Shown here in pieces: positions 1 to 7,933 of a stretch of 64,000 bases of DNA (its first letter is position 1; the number at the start of each line of letters is the position of its first letter). Below the pieces are notes generated by a model. The model was not told where the DNA came from and searched no databases. It saw only the letters and a program-made list of their open reading frames with translations. The position numbers were made by a program, and so were the translations under genes. This stretch comes from an uncultured Clostridia bacterium. GTDB taxonomy: Bacteria > Bacillota > Clostridia > Christensenellales > Borkfalkiaceae. The stretch spans positions 186,001 to 250,000 of the forward strand of contig CAKQQS010000001.1 of the NCBI GenBank assembly GCA_934271255.1. Direction: 5' to 3'.

Positions 1-287
1 ATAGCGACGTCGGGATCGGCAACTACTTCCAAATCCGTTTCTTTTTGTAATACGTCGTAATAACTCGACGAGAAAGCGCGGTTTATCGCGTCGTCGTAAA
101 AAATACCGACTCCGTAAGCGTTTTCCAAAACCTTTTTGGGAACGTGTCCTTTTCTCCAACCGGGCATAGAATATTTGCCCTTGTTCTTTTCGTACGCTTC
201 GTTAACCGCGTCGTTCCATTCGTTCGCGTTTAATTCGATGTGGATTTTTACAGTGCTTTTTTCCGCTTTTTCAATATTGTAGTTCAT
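1..287 (-). CDS. tig: Trigger factor, N-terminal part (cut by window edge)
   Basis: Ribosome-associated peptidyl-prolyl isomerase and chaperone that meets nascent chains at the exit tunnel. Only the first 95 codons are inside the window. They match the ribosome-binding N-domain: the start MNYNIEKAEKSTVKIHIEL and the ribosome-docking signature GWRKGHVPK, a close variant of the family GFRxGxxP motif. The start ATG has a good ribosome site (AGGAGTAAG) just upstream. The gene runs off the left edge, so the isomerase and C-terminal domains cannot be judged. It is transcribed away from rqcH from its own promoter. The signature makes the identification firm despite the truncation. Confidence 0.9.
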   Translation of the reverse strand, partial: MNYNIEKAEKSTVKIHIELNANEWNDAVNEAYEKNKGKYSMPGWRKGHVPKKVLENAYGVGIFYDDAINRAFSSSYYDVLQKETDLEVVADPDVA

Positions 288-319
288 ATCTTACTCCTAA
301 ATGCTTTTCAATCGGTATT

Positions 320-349
320 ATTTTATCATAAACTTTTAAAAAATGCAAA
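320..349 (-). promoter_or_regulatory. Probable promoter of tig
   Basis: On the minus strand TTTGCA (344-349) and TAAAAT (320-325) are separated by 18 bases and lie 33 bases upstream of the trigger factor start. It is a moderate sigma-A match, back to back with the rqcH promoter. Confidence 0.5.
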
Positions 350-364
350 GTTTTACGCTTTTAT

Positions 365-393
365 TTTACATTTTTATTAAAATTATATATAAT
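365..393 (+). promoter_or_regulatory. Probable promoter of rqcH
   Basis: TTTACA (365-370), a 17-base spacer and a perfect TATAAT (388-393) form a sigma-A type promoter. Transcription would start near 400, leaving a short leader with GAGGCGG before the ATG at 421. Confidence 0.65.
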
Positions 394-420
394 AGTGTAA
401 ATAACGTTGAGGCGGTGTGT

Positions 421-2064
421 ATGGCAAACGACGCTTTTGCTTTGCGTTTCAGAGTCGAAGAACTCAACCGTAAACTTTCGGGCGCAAAAATAAACAAAAT
501 AAATCAACCTAATAACGGCGAAATAATCATGTTGCTTTATGTTTCGGGGAAAAGCGAAAAACTTATCGTTTCCGCGAACGCTAATCTCGGACGAGTCGCT
601 TTTACCGACCTTGTAAAAGAAAACCCGAAAGACGCGCCTTCCTTTTGCATGCTTTTGAGAAAGCACCTTACGGGCGGTACGATTTTAAGCGTCGAACAAG
701 TGGAAAACGAGCGTATAGTAAAGTTCACGATAACTTGCCAGAACGATTTTTTGGAATCGGAAAACAAAGTTCTTTACGCCGAAATAATGGGCAAATACAG
801 CAATATCGTACTCACCGCGAACGGCGTCGTTCTGGGCGCGATTCATCAGGCGAGCATAGAAGAAGCGCGCGACCGTCCCGTGCTGTCGGGAATAGAATAC
901 ACTCTTCCCAAAGCGCAGGACAAACTTCCGTACGATGAAATCGACTTCTCCCTTTTTACCGACGGCGTGGATTTGGCGAGTTTTTTGTTTAATTCGGTAA
1001 AAGGAATCTCTTACCGAACGGCGCAAGAAATAGCGTACAGATATTCTCTTTACGGTAAACCGCTGAAACAAACCTTGCGGGATTTTTACTCGACGCCCGC
1101 AAACCCTTGCGTTTTAATCGAAAACGGCAAGCCGACGGAAGCTTTCCCTTTCCCGTACCTGTCCGTTTCGGGCGAATACGAATATTTCGACGACTTTTTG
1201 TCCGCCGAAAAATATTTGTACGATTACAAAGACGATTTTAAGGCTTTCGGCGAAAAGTACAATTCTCTTTTTTCAGTCCTTTCTTCCCATATCAGAAAAG
1301 TCGAAAAACGGTTGCAGATAATATCCGACAAGAAAAACGATTGCGCCGATATGGAACTTGACAAAATCAAGGGCGAATTGTTGACGGCAAACTTTTACAG
1401 AATCGAAAACGGACAAAAGTACGTTATACTCGAAAACTATTACGACGATTACAAGCCGTTAAAGATAACGCTTGACGAGAGTCTTACCGTCAACAAAAAC
1501 GCGCAAAGATATTACCGCAAATACAACAAACAAAAAAGGACGCTCGCGGCGGTAGAGCCGCAGGAAAAGGAAGCGAAAGACGAATACGAGTACCTTTTGA
1601 GCGTTGTCGACGAATTGAAAATAGCGACGACTCCCGACGACCTTGCGTCTATTAAAGAAGAACTCGTCAAAACGGGGCTCATCGTCGTTACCGACAAGAA
1701 AAAACAAAAAGAAAAACCGTCGGCTCCCCTTACTTTCGACATAGACGGATTTACCTTTAAAGTCGGCAAAAACAACGTTCAGAACGACGAACTCGTTAAA
1801 ACGGCGAAAGGCAACGACGTTTGGCTGCACGCAAAAACTTATCGTTCGGCGCACGGCGTTTTCGTCTGCAACGGGTCGGAAGTACCCATTGAAACTATCG
1901 TGAAAGGCGCGAAAATCATCGCCCGTCGCTCGACGGGTAAAGCGGGAACGAAAGTCGACGTCGACTATACCCTTTGCCGATACGTTAAAAAGCCTACGGG
2001 CGCAAAACCCGGATTCGTTACATATACCAACTTTAAAACGGTTACCGTAAACCCGACCGAATAA
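421..2064 (+). CDS. rqcH: Rqc2 homolog RqcH (NFACT family, FbpA-like)
   Basis: Component of bacterial ribosome quality control: NFACT proteins bind split 50S subunits carrying stalled peptidyl-tRNA and recruit tRNA-Ala to add C-terminal alanine tails. The 547-residue protein shows the family layout: NFACT-N from the start (MANDAFALRFRVEELNRKL), a charged central coiled-coil region, and NFACT-R near the C-terminus with the hallmark GNDVWLHAK and HGVFV. I chose the ATG at 421 because it begins the conserved N-terminus, follows GAGGCGG, and lies after the promoter; an in-frame ATG at 343 would place non-family residues in front. The gene stands alone and ends in a strong terminator. Older annotations call this family fibronectin-binding protein. 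Confidence 0.93.
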   Translation: MANDAFALRFRVEELNRKLSGAKINKINQPNNGEIIMLLYVSGKSEKLIVSANANLGRVAFTDLVKENPKDAPSFCMLLRKHLTGGTILSVEQVENERIVKFTITCQNDFLESENKVLYAEIMGKYSNIVLTANGVVLGAIHQASIEEARDRPVLSGIEYTLPKAQDKLPYDEIDFSLFTDGVDLASFLFNSVKGISYRTAQEIAYRYSLYGKPLKQTLRDFYSTPANPCVLIENGKPTEAFPFPYLSVSGEYEYFDDFLSAEKYLYDYKDDFKAFGEKYNSLFSVLSSHIRKVEKRLQIISDKKNDCADMELDKIKGELLTANFYRIENGQKYVILENYYDDYKPLKITLDESLTVNKNAQRYYRKYNKQKRTLAAVEPQEKEAKDEYEYLLSVVDELKIATTPDDLASIKEELVKTGLIVVTDKKKQKEKPSAPLTFDIDGFTFKVGKNNVQNDELVKTAKGNDVWLHAKTYRSAHGVFVCNGSEVPIETIVKGAKIIARRSTGKAGTKVDVDYTLCRYVKKPTGAKPGFVTYTNFKTVTVNPTE

Positions 2065-2081
2065 AAAGCGAAAAACAATAC

Positions 2082-2120
2082 GCGGCGTAGCGATACTTTT
2101 TATCGCTACGCCGCTTTTCT
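2082..2120 (+). terminator. Intrinsic terminator of rqcH
   Basis: A perfect 14-base stem (GCGGCGTAGCGATA, 2082-2095, with its complement at 2101-2114), a 5-base loop and then TTTTCTTT. It lies 17 bases after the rqcH stop codon. Confidence 0.9.
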
Positions 2121-2259
2121 TTACTCTTACGTCTTTTAAAATTACCTTTTGCCGCGAAAGTTACGTTTTTTTAGCATGACCGTCGTCGGCAATTCTTTTC
2201 GGTTATCTTTTGGGGTTCTAAAAGGTTACGGTTGCCGTTTTACGCGCCGCATAGCGGGG

Positions 2260-2937
2260 TTAAAGCAGCGTAAAGAGTTCTTGCAAGTCGTGAATGACGT
2301 AAGTCGGTTTAATCTTATTGTCGTACGCTTCGTCCCGATAGTTGTACCAGCAAGTGTCGATTCCGCTGTTTTTCCCGCCCAGAATATCCGACGTAATGCC
2401 GTTGCCGATAATCAGGCAGGATTCCTTGTTTCTTATTCGCATAGCGCGTAAAACCTTGTCGAAAAAACTTTTGTCGGGTTTACTCACGCCCATTTTGTCG
2501 GATACGAAAATGCCTTTGAAATACTCTTTGATTTTAGCGTTGGCAAGTCTTGTTTTTTGCGTTGCGCTGACGCCGTTGGATACTAAAACGAGCGTATAGT
2601 CTTTATGCAGTTTGCGCAGCACTCTCTTCGCGCCCGGCATTAAATAAACGCCTTCTTTCAAGTGGCTTTCGTATAAATCTTCGCCGATTTTACCTTCTTT
2701 ATCCAGCCCTATTTCGTTGAAAAACTCGTCGAACCTCGACGAAAAATGTTCATTTTTCGTCATCTCGCCCCGTTCGCATTTAGCCCAACCCGCTTCGTTT
2801 ATCTCGTGGTAAAGCCTGACGTACGCGTCTTTCGGCGATACGCCCAACTCTTTCAACGTTTTTTTAACAGCGATTCTTTCCGCTTTTTCAAAATCCAGAA
2901 TCGTGTCGTCTAAATCGAAAAGTAAATATTTATACAT
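2260..2937 (-). CDS. HAD-family hydrolase, YjjG-type (non-canonical nucleotidase-like)
   Basis: A 225-residue HAD phosphatase. YjjG-type members hydrolyse nucleoside monophosphates, including damaged pyrimidine nucleotides, in the cytosol. Visible motifs are motif I DLDDT (nucleophile D8, acid D10), a helical cap, motif II LVSNGV, motif III lysine in SKPDKSFF, and motif IV IGNGITSDI followed by GIDTCWYN, which is typical of the YjjG branch. One oddity: the first acid of motif IV, normally Asp in GDSLTSD, reads Asn (N179), while D184 is kept; this could weaken magnesium binding. Its start overlaps the end of the upstream pseudouridine synthase gene by 8 bases, so the two are translationally coupled. 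The substrate is not known from sequence. Confidence 0.85.
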   Translation of the reverse strand: MYKYLLFDLDDTILDFEKAERIAVKKTLKELGVSPKDAYVRLYHEINEAGWAKCERGEMTKNEHFSSRFDEFFNEIGLDKEGKIGEDLYESHLKEGVYLMPGAKRVLRKLHKDYTLVLVSNGVSATQKTRLANAKIKEYFKGIFVSDKMGVSKPDKSFFDKVLRAMRIRNKESCLIIGNGITSDILGGKNSGIDTCWYNYRDEAYDNKIKPTYVIHDLQELFTLL

Positions 2938-3751
2938 AATTCACCTTTATCTCGAACGTTTTGCCGCTTAAATAATACAGTTTATCCCCTTCTTTAAACC
3001 TAAACGTTATCTTGTACGCGGTCAGTTCCTGACCGTCTTTTTTGTATTTTTTGTTAATGCTCTCAACCCCGTACTTGCCGTCGCCAAGCACGAAATGTCC
3101 GACGTGCGCCAAATGTGCGCGTATCTGGTGCGTTTTGCCCGTTACGAGTTTTACTTCCAGCACGCTCGTGTTTCCGCTGCTTTTCAGCACTTTGTATTCG
3201 GTGATTATCTTAACCGCACCTTTCGTTTCCGAGTCGTATATCTTAACTTTCGATTCCTTTTCGTCCTTTTTCAAGTACGCCGTCAAAGTCGCTTGTTTTT
3301 TATCGGGAACGCCGTAGACCGTAGCAAGGTAATATTTGTCGAAAGCGCGGTCTTTAAACCCTTGCAGAAGTTCTTTCTCGCTTTCTTCGTTTTTGGCGAA
3401 CACTATCAGCCCGGAAGTGTTTCTGTCGAGTCTGTGTATATAATAAAGAGGTTTAGTCGCGCAGAGTTTTTCAAACAATGCGTCGGAAGTGATTTTTTTA
3501 TATTTATTGACGATTAAAATATTGTCGTCTTCGTACACCGCGTCGTAAAGGGGTTTTACGTCCCGTTCCCGATAATACACGGTTATTTCGTCGCCCGCCG
3601 CTACTTTAACGTCTTCGTTTACGCGTTTGCCGTTTACCTTAACGTCCTTTTCTCTGAGTATTTTGCGTATCGCGCCGTAACCGAGTTCGGGGATTTCCGT
3701 CATCACCGCCGTCGATAATTTCGTGTTTTTTAAAACGGTAAAAGTTTTCAT
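2930..3751 (-). CDS. RluA-family pseudouridine synthase with S4 domain
   Basis: Converts specific uridines to pseudouridine in rRNA or tRNA; the exact site cannot be read from sequence. The 273-residue protein has an N-terminal S4-like RNA-binding domain (about residues 15-65; KILREKDVKVNGKRV) and the RluA catalytic core with HRLDRNTSG, where D109 is the expected catalytic aspartate, followed by TGKTHQIRAHLAHVGH. It is first in a two-gene unit with the HAD phosphatase, overlapping it by 8 bases. A TATAAT stands 7 bases before the ATG, but it is embedded in the U-tract of the preceding terminator and lacks a clear -35, so I do not rely on it. Family confidence is high, target low. Confidence 0.9.
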   Translation of the reverse strand: MKTFTVLKNTKLSTAVMTEIPELGYGAIRKILREKDVKVNGKRVNEDVKVAAGDEITVYYRERDVKPLYDAVYEDDNILIVNKYKKITSDALFEKLCATKPLYYIHRLDRNTSGLIVFAKNEESEKELLQGFKDRAFDKYYLATVYGVPDKKQATLTAYLKKDEKESKVKIYDSETKGAVKIITEYKVLKSSGNTSVLEVKLVTGKTHQIRAHLAHVGHFVLGDGKYGVESINKKYKKDGQELTAYKITFRFKEGDKLYYLSGKTFEIKVNYV

Positions 3752-3762
3752 ATAACCTATTA

Positions 3763-3797
3763 TAAAAAAATGCGGGCGTGAACAATCACTCCCGCAT
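3763..3797 (-). terminator. Terminator of the surface-protein gene
   Basis: Read leftwards, an imperfect 12-base stem (3770-3781 with 3786-3797, one mismatch) is followed by seven T residues. It lies just after the stop of the gene at 3806 and separates it from the pseudouridine synthase gene. Confidence 0.85.
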
Positions 3798-3805
3798 GTA
3801 ATATT

Positions 3806-5557
3806 TTAGTCTTCGTTTGCTTTCGTTTTGGGTTTAATGAAGATTACGCAAACGAGCCCTATAAGAGCGGCAACTCCGACGCAAAGGAATACTATCGACA
3901 AAATGTTGTTTCTTGTAAGTTCCGTAGGAGTCTTGACTATCTTCGGTTTCGCGATTACGTTTATATCGAGATCGTCGGTTGCATAATCGGATACGCCCGG
4001 TTCGTTTAATCTTGCCGTACATTTAATCGTGTAGATACCGAGTTTTTTCGGAGTGAACGTAAGTCCGCCCGCGTAGTCTGTGCAGATGCCGTTGTCTTTA
4101 TCGTAGTTGTCGTCGCCTTTCGCGTAAACTTGTACGGGTTCGTCCGTCGCTTTCGCTCTGTACCATAACGTGTACGTCGTTTCGTCCGCGCCCTTTACCG
4201 TGAAACTGTTAGCCGAATACGTCGTGTCGACGTAGCCCGGAATTACCGTTGCCGCAGACGCTTTGACGGAAGGAACTTTCAAGTACGAAACGCCTTCGAT
4301 AGTGAAAGAATAGTTTGCCTTAACGTCGTCTTTATCCATCGAGTTGGGGTTGTCCGTTTTGCCGTCGCTGAATACTATATAGCAGTGATAATTTCCTTCT
4401 TCTTTAATCGTCAACGTGATGTCGCCGTTCGTTTTGCCCGAAACGGTCAAATCTTCGTTGTTTTCCGTCGTGTAGTGGAGAACGTAAGAAAGTAACGAGT
4501 AATCGTAAACGTCGTCCTTTACAACGTCGATAAGCGAAGGAAGAGTGAGTTTTTCGTTTTTATAAAGCCCGCCTTTTTGCGCTTCAAAAGCAACTTTTAC
4601 TTGTTCTTTCCAAGCGTCGAACTTAGCCGCGTCGTAAACGGGAGCGGTCGTGTCCGCCTCGTCGGTTACTACGAGTACCGTTTCTTTATATCCGTTGCTG
4701 AACTCTACTTCTACGTTGCCGAGTTTGTGGAATACGATTTTGTTGGAAGAAACGGTGTATTCTTTCGCCGTAGAGTTTTTAACGGTAATCGACGTGAGCG
4801 TGGAGTCGTAAGCGACGCCCGCGTATTTTGCGGTTAAGGTGTAAACGTTTGAATAAGAATAAATCTTGACGTTGTTTCCGCCGACTTCGTGATAGAACTC
4901 GTAGTTGATTTTAACGTCGCCCGCTTCTTTGACTTTGAAATTACGCGTCGTTTCGTCGAACACGAAAGTTTGTCCGTTTATTTGAGAAATCTTTACGGTT
5001 GCGTCTTTCGTGGAAAGGAAACTCAACGTTGCGTAAATGTTGCCGTTGGGATAAACTTGCGCGTTTGCGTTTACGCTGCCGAGCGCGGTGCCGTTTAAAG
5101 TGATAACTCCGCTTGCTATTTTGACGCCGTAACCCGTTGATACGCTTACGTCGACGGGTTCACCGCCGTTTAAACTTACTTTTACCGAGCCGGAATTGTA
5201 GTCGCTCAACGTAATTACGTCTTCAACCGTTTTTTCGTAACTGTTTTTGGACGCGTAAAGCAACTTAACTTTTAAAACGCCGTAATCTTCCGCCGAAGTG
5301 AAATCGATTGAAAAATCCGATACGTCGAGTTCTCTTTTGAAAGCCGCCGCGCTGTTTGCCGTCAACGATACCGTCATATCGTCGTTTTCAAACGCTACGC
5401 CCGCGTTGTTGAAATAGTACGCGGTGTTGTCGCGGTCGCCTTTAACTTCGTCCGCAAACGCTCTCGTTACGAACGCGCCCGCGCAAACGAAACAAATTAT
5501 AGCCGCAGCGAAAAGCGCTACGAGTAAAAAAATCTTTTTTGTCTTATTAGTATTCAT
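3806..5557 (-). CDS. Membrane-anchored extracellular protein of unknown function
   Basis: I do not recognise a named family. The 583-residue protein has a Sec signal peptide (KTKKIFLLVALFAAAIICF, likely cut after AFA near residue 35) and a C-terminal membrane helix (about 552-573) ending in a Lys-rich tail, so nearly all of it lies outside the cell. The exposed part is rich in Val, Thr, Lys and Asp, and reads as several beta-sandwich or Ig-like domains, with phrases such as YTIKCTARLNEP near the end. There is no lipobox, LPXTG or catalytic motif that I can see. It is a single-gene unit with its own promoter and terminator. A role in surface display or binding is an inference from architecture only. 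Confidence 0.7.
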   Translation of the reverse strand: MNTNKTKKIFLLVALFAAAIICFVCAGAFVTRAFADEVKGDRDNTAYYFNNAGVAFENDDMTVSLTANSAAAFKRELDVSDFSIDFTSAEDYGVLKVKLLYASKNSYEKTVEDVITLSDYNSGSVKVSLNGGEPVDVSVSTGYGVKIASGVITLNGTALGSVNANAQVYPNGNIYATLSFLSTKDATVKISQINGQTFVFDETTRNFKVKEAGDVKINYEFYHEVGGNNVKIYSYSNVYTLTAKYAGVAYDSTLTSITVKNSTAKEYTVSSNKIVFHKLGNVEVEFSNGYKETVLVVTDEADTTAPVYDAAKFDAWKEQVKVAFEAQKGGLYKNEKLTLPSLIDVVKDDVYDYSLLSYVLHYTTENNEDLTVSGKTNGDITLTIKEEGNYHCYIVFSDGKTDNPNSMDKDDVKANYSFTIEGVSYLKVPSVKASAATVIPGYVDTTYSANSFTVKGADETTYTLWYRAKATDEPVQVYAKGDDNYDKDNGICTDYAGGLTFTPKKLGIYTIKCTARLNEPGVSDYATDDLDINVIAKPKIVKTPTELTRNNILSIVFLCVGVAALIGLVCVIFIKPKTKANED

Positions 5558-5595
5558 TACTGCAACTCCTAATAAATAATGTTTCAGTCTAATCT

Positions 5596-5624
5596 ATTCT
5601 ACACTAATTTTGTGTTTTTGTAAA
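5596..5624 (-). promoter_or_regulatory. Probable promoter of the surface-protein gene
   Basis: Minus strand TTTACA (5619-5624), 17-base spacer, TAGAAT (5596-5601). AGGAGTTGCAGT precedes the ATG at 5557. Confidence 0.6.
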
Positions 5625-5764
5625 CTGCTTTTACAATATTTGTATATATTTTTTGTTATTTTTAAACCTTACGTTACCGCCCGACGCGAAAGTAACCCCG
5701 ACCGCCGTTGTTTCATACAATATAAAGAACGAAAAACAAATGAATTATAACTAAGGAAAATCAA

Positions 5765-6298
5765 ATGAATTATTCGCTACTTTTTATAACCGCGTTTGCC
5801 GTAAGCGTCGATTCGTTTTTTGCGGGAATCAGCCTTAAAACGGGCGCGAAAATAAACTATAAGCACTTGTTTCTTACCGTTTCCGTCATCGCGTTAATGT
5901 GCCTTATCGGCAACCTTTTCGGCAAGGTTTTAAAAAGCAATTTCGTCGATAATTTTTCTTTTTCGGGCGGAATTATTCTCGTCGCGGTAGGGTTATACGA
6001 CTTGCTTTTTACCGAAAAACAAACGAAAAACCTGATAAAACCGACGATTAGCGCAACCGAGAGTCTGCTCGTCGGAATAGCGGTCGGTATAGACGGGTGC
6101 GCGGCGGATTTTTCTCTTGCCGTTATGGGGTACGGCTCTCTCGCAGTCCCGACTACGATAACCGTTATGCACTTTATTCTGATTTTGCTCGGTATGACCG
6201 TCAAAAACTGTCTTGACCGTTTCGCCGTCAACCTAAAAGCCCTGTCCCCCGCGATTCTCGTCGCTTTGGGGTTTTATAAAATCGCTTCGTCAATCTGA
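5765..6298 (+). CDS. MntP/YtaF-family manganese efflux pump-like membrane protein
   Basis: A 177-residue, very hydrophobic protein with about six membrane helices arranged as two halves, as in MntP, which exports Mn2+ across the cytoplasmic membrane. Each half carries the expected acidic residue near its start: AFAVSVDSFFAG at the N-terminus and AVGIDGCAADFSL in the middle. The length is normal for the family (about 180-190). The ATG at 5765 is preceded by AAGGAAAATCAA. It is a monocistronic gene convergent with the downstream pseudouridine synthase; its last 34 bases recur in the intergenic region. YtaF-type sporulation proteins belong to the same superfamily, so the substrate assignment is provisional. 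Confidence 0.75.
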   Translation: MNYSLLFITAFAVSVDSFFAGISLKTGAKINYKHLFLTVSVIALMCLIGNLFGKVLKSNFVDNFSFSGGIILVAVGLYDLLFTEKQTKNLIKPTISATESLLVGIAVGIDGCAADFSLAVMGYGSLAVPTTITVMHFILILLGMTVKNCLDRFAVNLKALSPAILVALGFYKIASSI

Positions 6299-6355
6299 AA
6301 TCCGCCCCGAAAAACCCGCATGTTCGGGGTTTCATAAAATCGTTTCGTCAATCCA
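6265..6355. repeat. Two-copy 34-base direct repeat across two gene ends
   Basis: Copy 1 (6265-6298) is the last 34 bases of the mntP-like gene; copy 2 (6322-6355), 57 bases on, covers the stop region of the convergent pseudouridine synthase. Both contain ATAAAATCG and TTCGTCAATC and differ at only a few positions. Confidence 0.85.
6305..6329. terminator. Hairpin between convergent genes
   Basis: CCCCGAA (6305-6311) pairs with TTCGGGG (6323-6329) around an 11-base loop. It lies between the ends of the mntP-like gene and the pseudouridine synthase, but a long T-tract is missing on both sides, so it is a weak or bidirectional terminator. Confidence 0.45.
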
Positions 6356-7061
6356 ACGGTTTGATGATATCGATGTATTTTTCCGTGTCGAACAACGTCC
6401 AGGGCGCGACGTCTTTGGGTGGTTCTACCCTGAAAACGAGTCTTTGGTCGTTGGTCGGATGAGAAAACGAAAGGTAATACGCCCACAGCGCAAGGTACCC
6501 TTTTTTCGCTTCTTCGCCGCCGTAACGCATGTCGCCGTATACGGGCGTCAGGAGTTCTTTCGCCATCTGTACGCGTATCTGATGCGTTCTGCCCGTGTGC
6601 AGTCTTACCTGCGTAAGCGACAATCCGCTTTTCGTTTCCAGCACTTCGTAGTCGAGTTCGGCGTATTTCGAGCCTTCCGTACCCTGCGTGGACAAATAAA
6701 CCATATTGTTTACGGGGTTCTTTTTAAGGTAACTTTTCAAAACGCCTTTTTTGATTTTCGGTTCGCCGACGAGAACGGTCATGTATCTTTTTTCAAAATC
6801 GCCGTTCTTCATTCCTTCCGACAGTCTTGCCGCCGCCTTGCTCGTTTTCGCGAAAACCATTACCCCGCCCGTAGGTCTGTCGAGCCTATGCACGAGTCCT
6901 ACGTAAGCGTTGCCCGGTTTGTTGTATTTGACTTTTATGTAATCTTTTACTTGCGACAGCAAATCGTAATCTTTGCTTTCGTCTTCCTGACAAGGCACGT
7001 TCTGGGGTTTCATAACCACGATAACGTGATTGTCTTCGTATAAAATCACCAAATCTTCCAT
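6348..7061 (-). CDS. RluA-family pseudouridine synthase (short form)
   Basis: A 237-residue RNA pseudouridine synthase lacking an S4 domain. The catalytic signature HRLDRPTGGVMVFAKT places the nucleophilic aspartate at D61, and LHTGRTHQIRVQ supplies the second conserved block. Proteins of this size and form are usually annotated RluC/RluD-like or TruC-like; which RNA it modifies is not visible. It is the third gene of the T-box-led ileS operon, starting 4 bases after the methyltransferase stop, so its expression should follow isoleucine tRNA charging unless it has an internal promoter. It is a different protein from the S4-bearing enzyme at 2930-3751. Confidence 0.9.
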   Translation of the reverse strand: MEDLVILYEDNHVIVVMKPQNVPCQEDESKDYDLLSQVKDYIKVKYNKPGNAYVGLVHRLDRPTGGVMVFAKTSKAAARLSEGMKNGDFEKRYMTVLVGEPKIKKGVLKSYLKKNPVNNMVYLSTQGTEGSKYAELDYEVLETKSGLSLTQVRLHTGRTHQIRVQMAKELLTPVYGDMRYGGEEAKKGYLALWAYYLSFSHPTNDQRLVFRVEPPKDVAPWTLFDTEKYIDIIKPLD

Positions 7062-7065
7062 ATCT

Positions 7066-7932
7066 TTACACCTTTTCCTTTTTCCATAGTCCGCTGCAAC
7101 CGCAAGGGAGTATAATTCCCTTTTCGTCCGTTTTCAAGCCGACTTCGTACCCTTCGGCAACCCCGCCGAATCTTTGCGTCAAGTTTAAATTGAGTATGTT
7201 TTCAAGCACTTGCGGTTGCAACCCCGTCGTGTAACTGTTTATCAGGAAAAACAACGGTTCGTCGCTTAAAACGCGGGTGCAAAGTTCTACGAGCGGATAA
7301 AGTTCCGTTTCGAGTTTCCACATTTCGCCGTTGGGCCCCCTGCCGTAACTAGGCGGATCCATTACGACGGCGTCGTATTTTTTGCCGCGTTTTATTTCGC
7401 GTTGAACAAACTTTTTGCAGTCGTCTATTATAAACCTTACGTTACCGTCGACGCCCGAAAGTCTGACGTTTTCGCCCGCTCTTTCGACCATTCCCTTAGC
7501 CGCGTCTACGTGGCAAACGGACGCCCCCGCTTTAAGACAAGCGACGGTCGCGCCGCCCGTGTACGCAAACAAATTGAGAACGTTTATCGGTCTGTTCGCG
7601 CCCCGTATGAGATTTTGCATTATATCCCAGTTGACCGCTTGTTCGGGGAAAAGCCCCGTATGTTTAAAGCCCATAGGTTTTACCTTAAAGGACAAGTCGC
7701 CGTATTTGACAATCCACTCTTCGGGCATTTTTTTGTAATATTCCCATTTGCCGCCGCCCGACTCGCTGCGAACGTATTTCGCCGACAAGCCTTTAAAGTC
7801 GTTCATGTCCGTTTTGGCTTTCCAGATAACCTGCGGATCGGGACGGAGAAGATACACGTCTTTCCAACGCTCCAACTTATACCCGTCGCCCGTCGCGATT
7901 ATTTCGTAATCTTTCCACTCGCAACTTTTCAT
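7066..7932 (-). CDS. Class I SAM-dependent RNA methyltransferase (RlmI/RlmK-like)
   Basis: A 288-residue Rossmann methyltransferase of the RlmI/RlmK-like group (Methyltrans_SAM type), likely acting on rRNA. SAM-binding motif I is NLFAYTGGATVACLKAGA, the acidic loop is HVDAAKGMVERA, and the catalytic-pocket motif is VVMDPPSYGRG. The protein is shorter than RlmI (about 396 residues) because it has no N-terminal PUA domain. The ATG at 7932 begins one base after the ileS stop codon and uses an AAGG ribosome site inside the end of ileS, so translation is coupled. The pocket motif lacks an obvious catalytic cysteine, so a cytosine-C5 chemistry should not be assumed. Confidence 0.8.
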   Translation of the reverse strand: MKSCEWKDYEIIATGDGYKLERWKDVYLLRPDPQVIWKAKTDMNDFKGLSAKYVRSESGGGKWEYYKKMPEEWIVKYGDLSFKVKPMGFKHTGLFPEQAVNWDIMQNLIRGANRPINVLNLFAYTGGATVACLKAGASVCHVDAAKGMVERAGENVRLSGVDGNVRFIIDDCKKFVQREIKRGKKYDAVVMDPPSYGRGPNGEMWKLETELYPLVELCTRVLSDEPLFFLINSYTTGLQPQVLENILNLNLTQRFGGVAEGYEVGLKTDEKGIILPCGCSGLWKKEKV

Positions 7933-7933
7933 A

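Noticed and set aside
343..420. Longer rqcH start at 343
   Set aside because: It would put translation upstream of the promoter -10 box, and the extra residues fit no family member.
3749..3764. TATAAT 7 bases before the pseudouridine synthase ATG as a third leaderless promoter
   Set aside because: The hexamer sits in the T-tract of the preceding terminator, no -35 box is at proper distance, and an AGG lies before the ATG.
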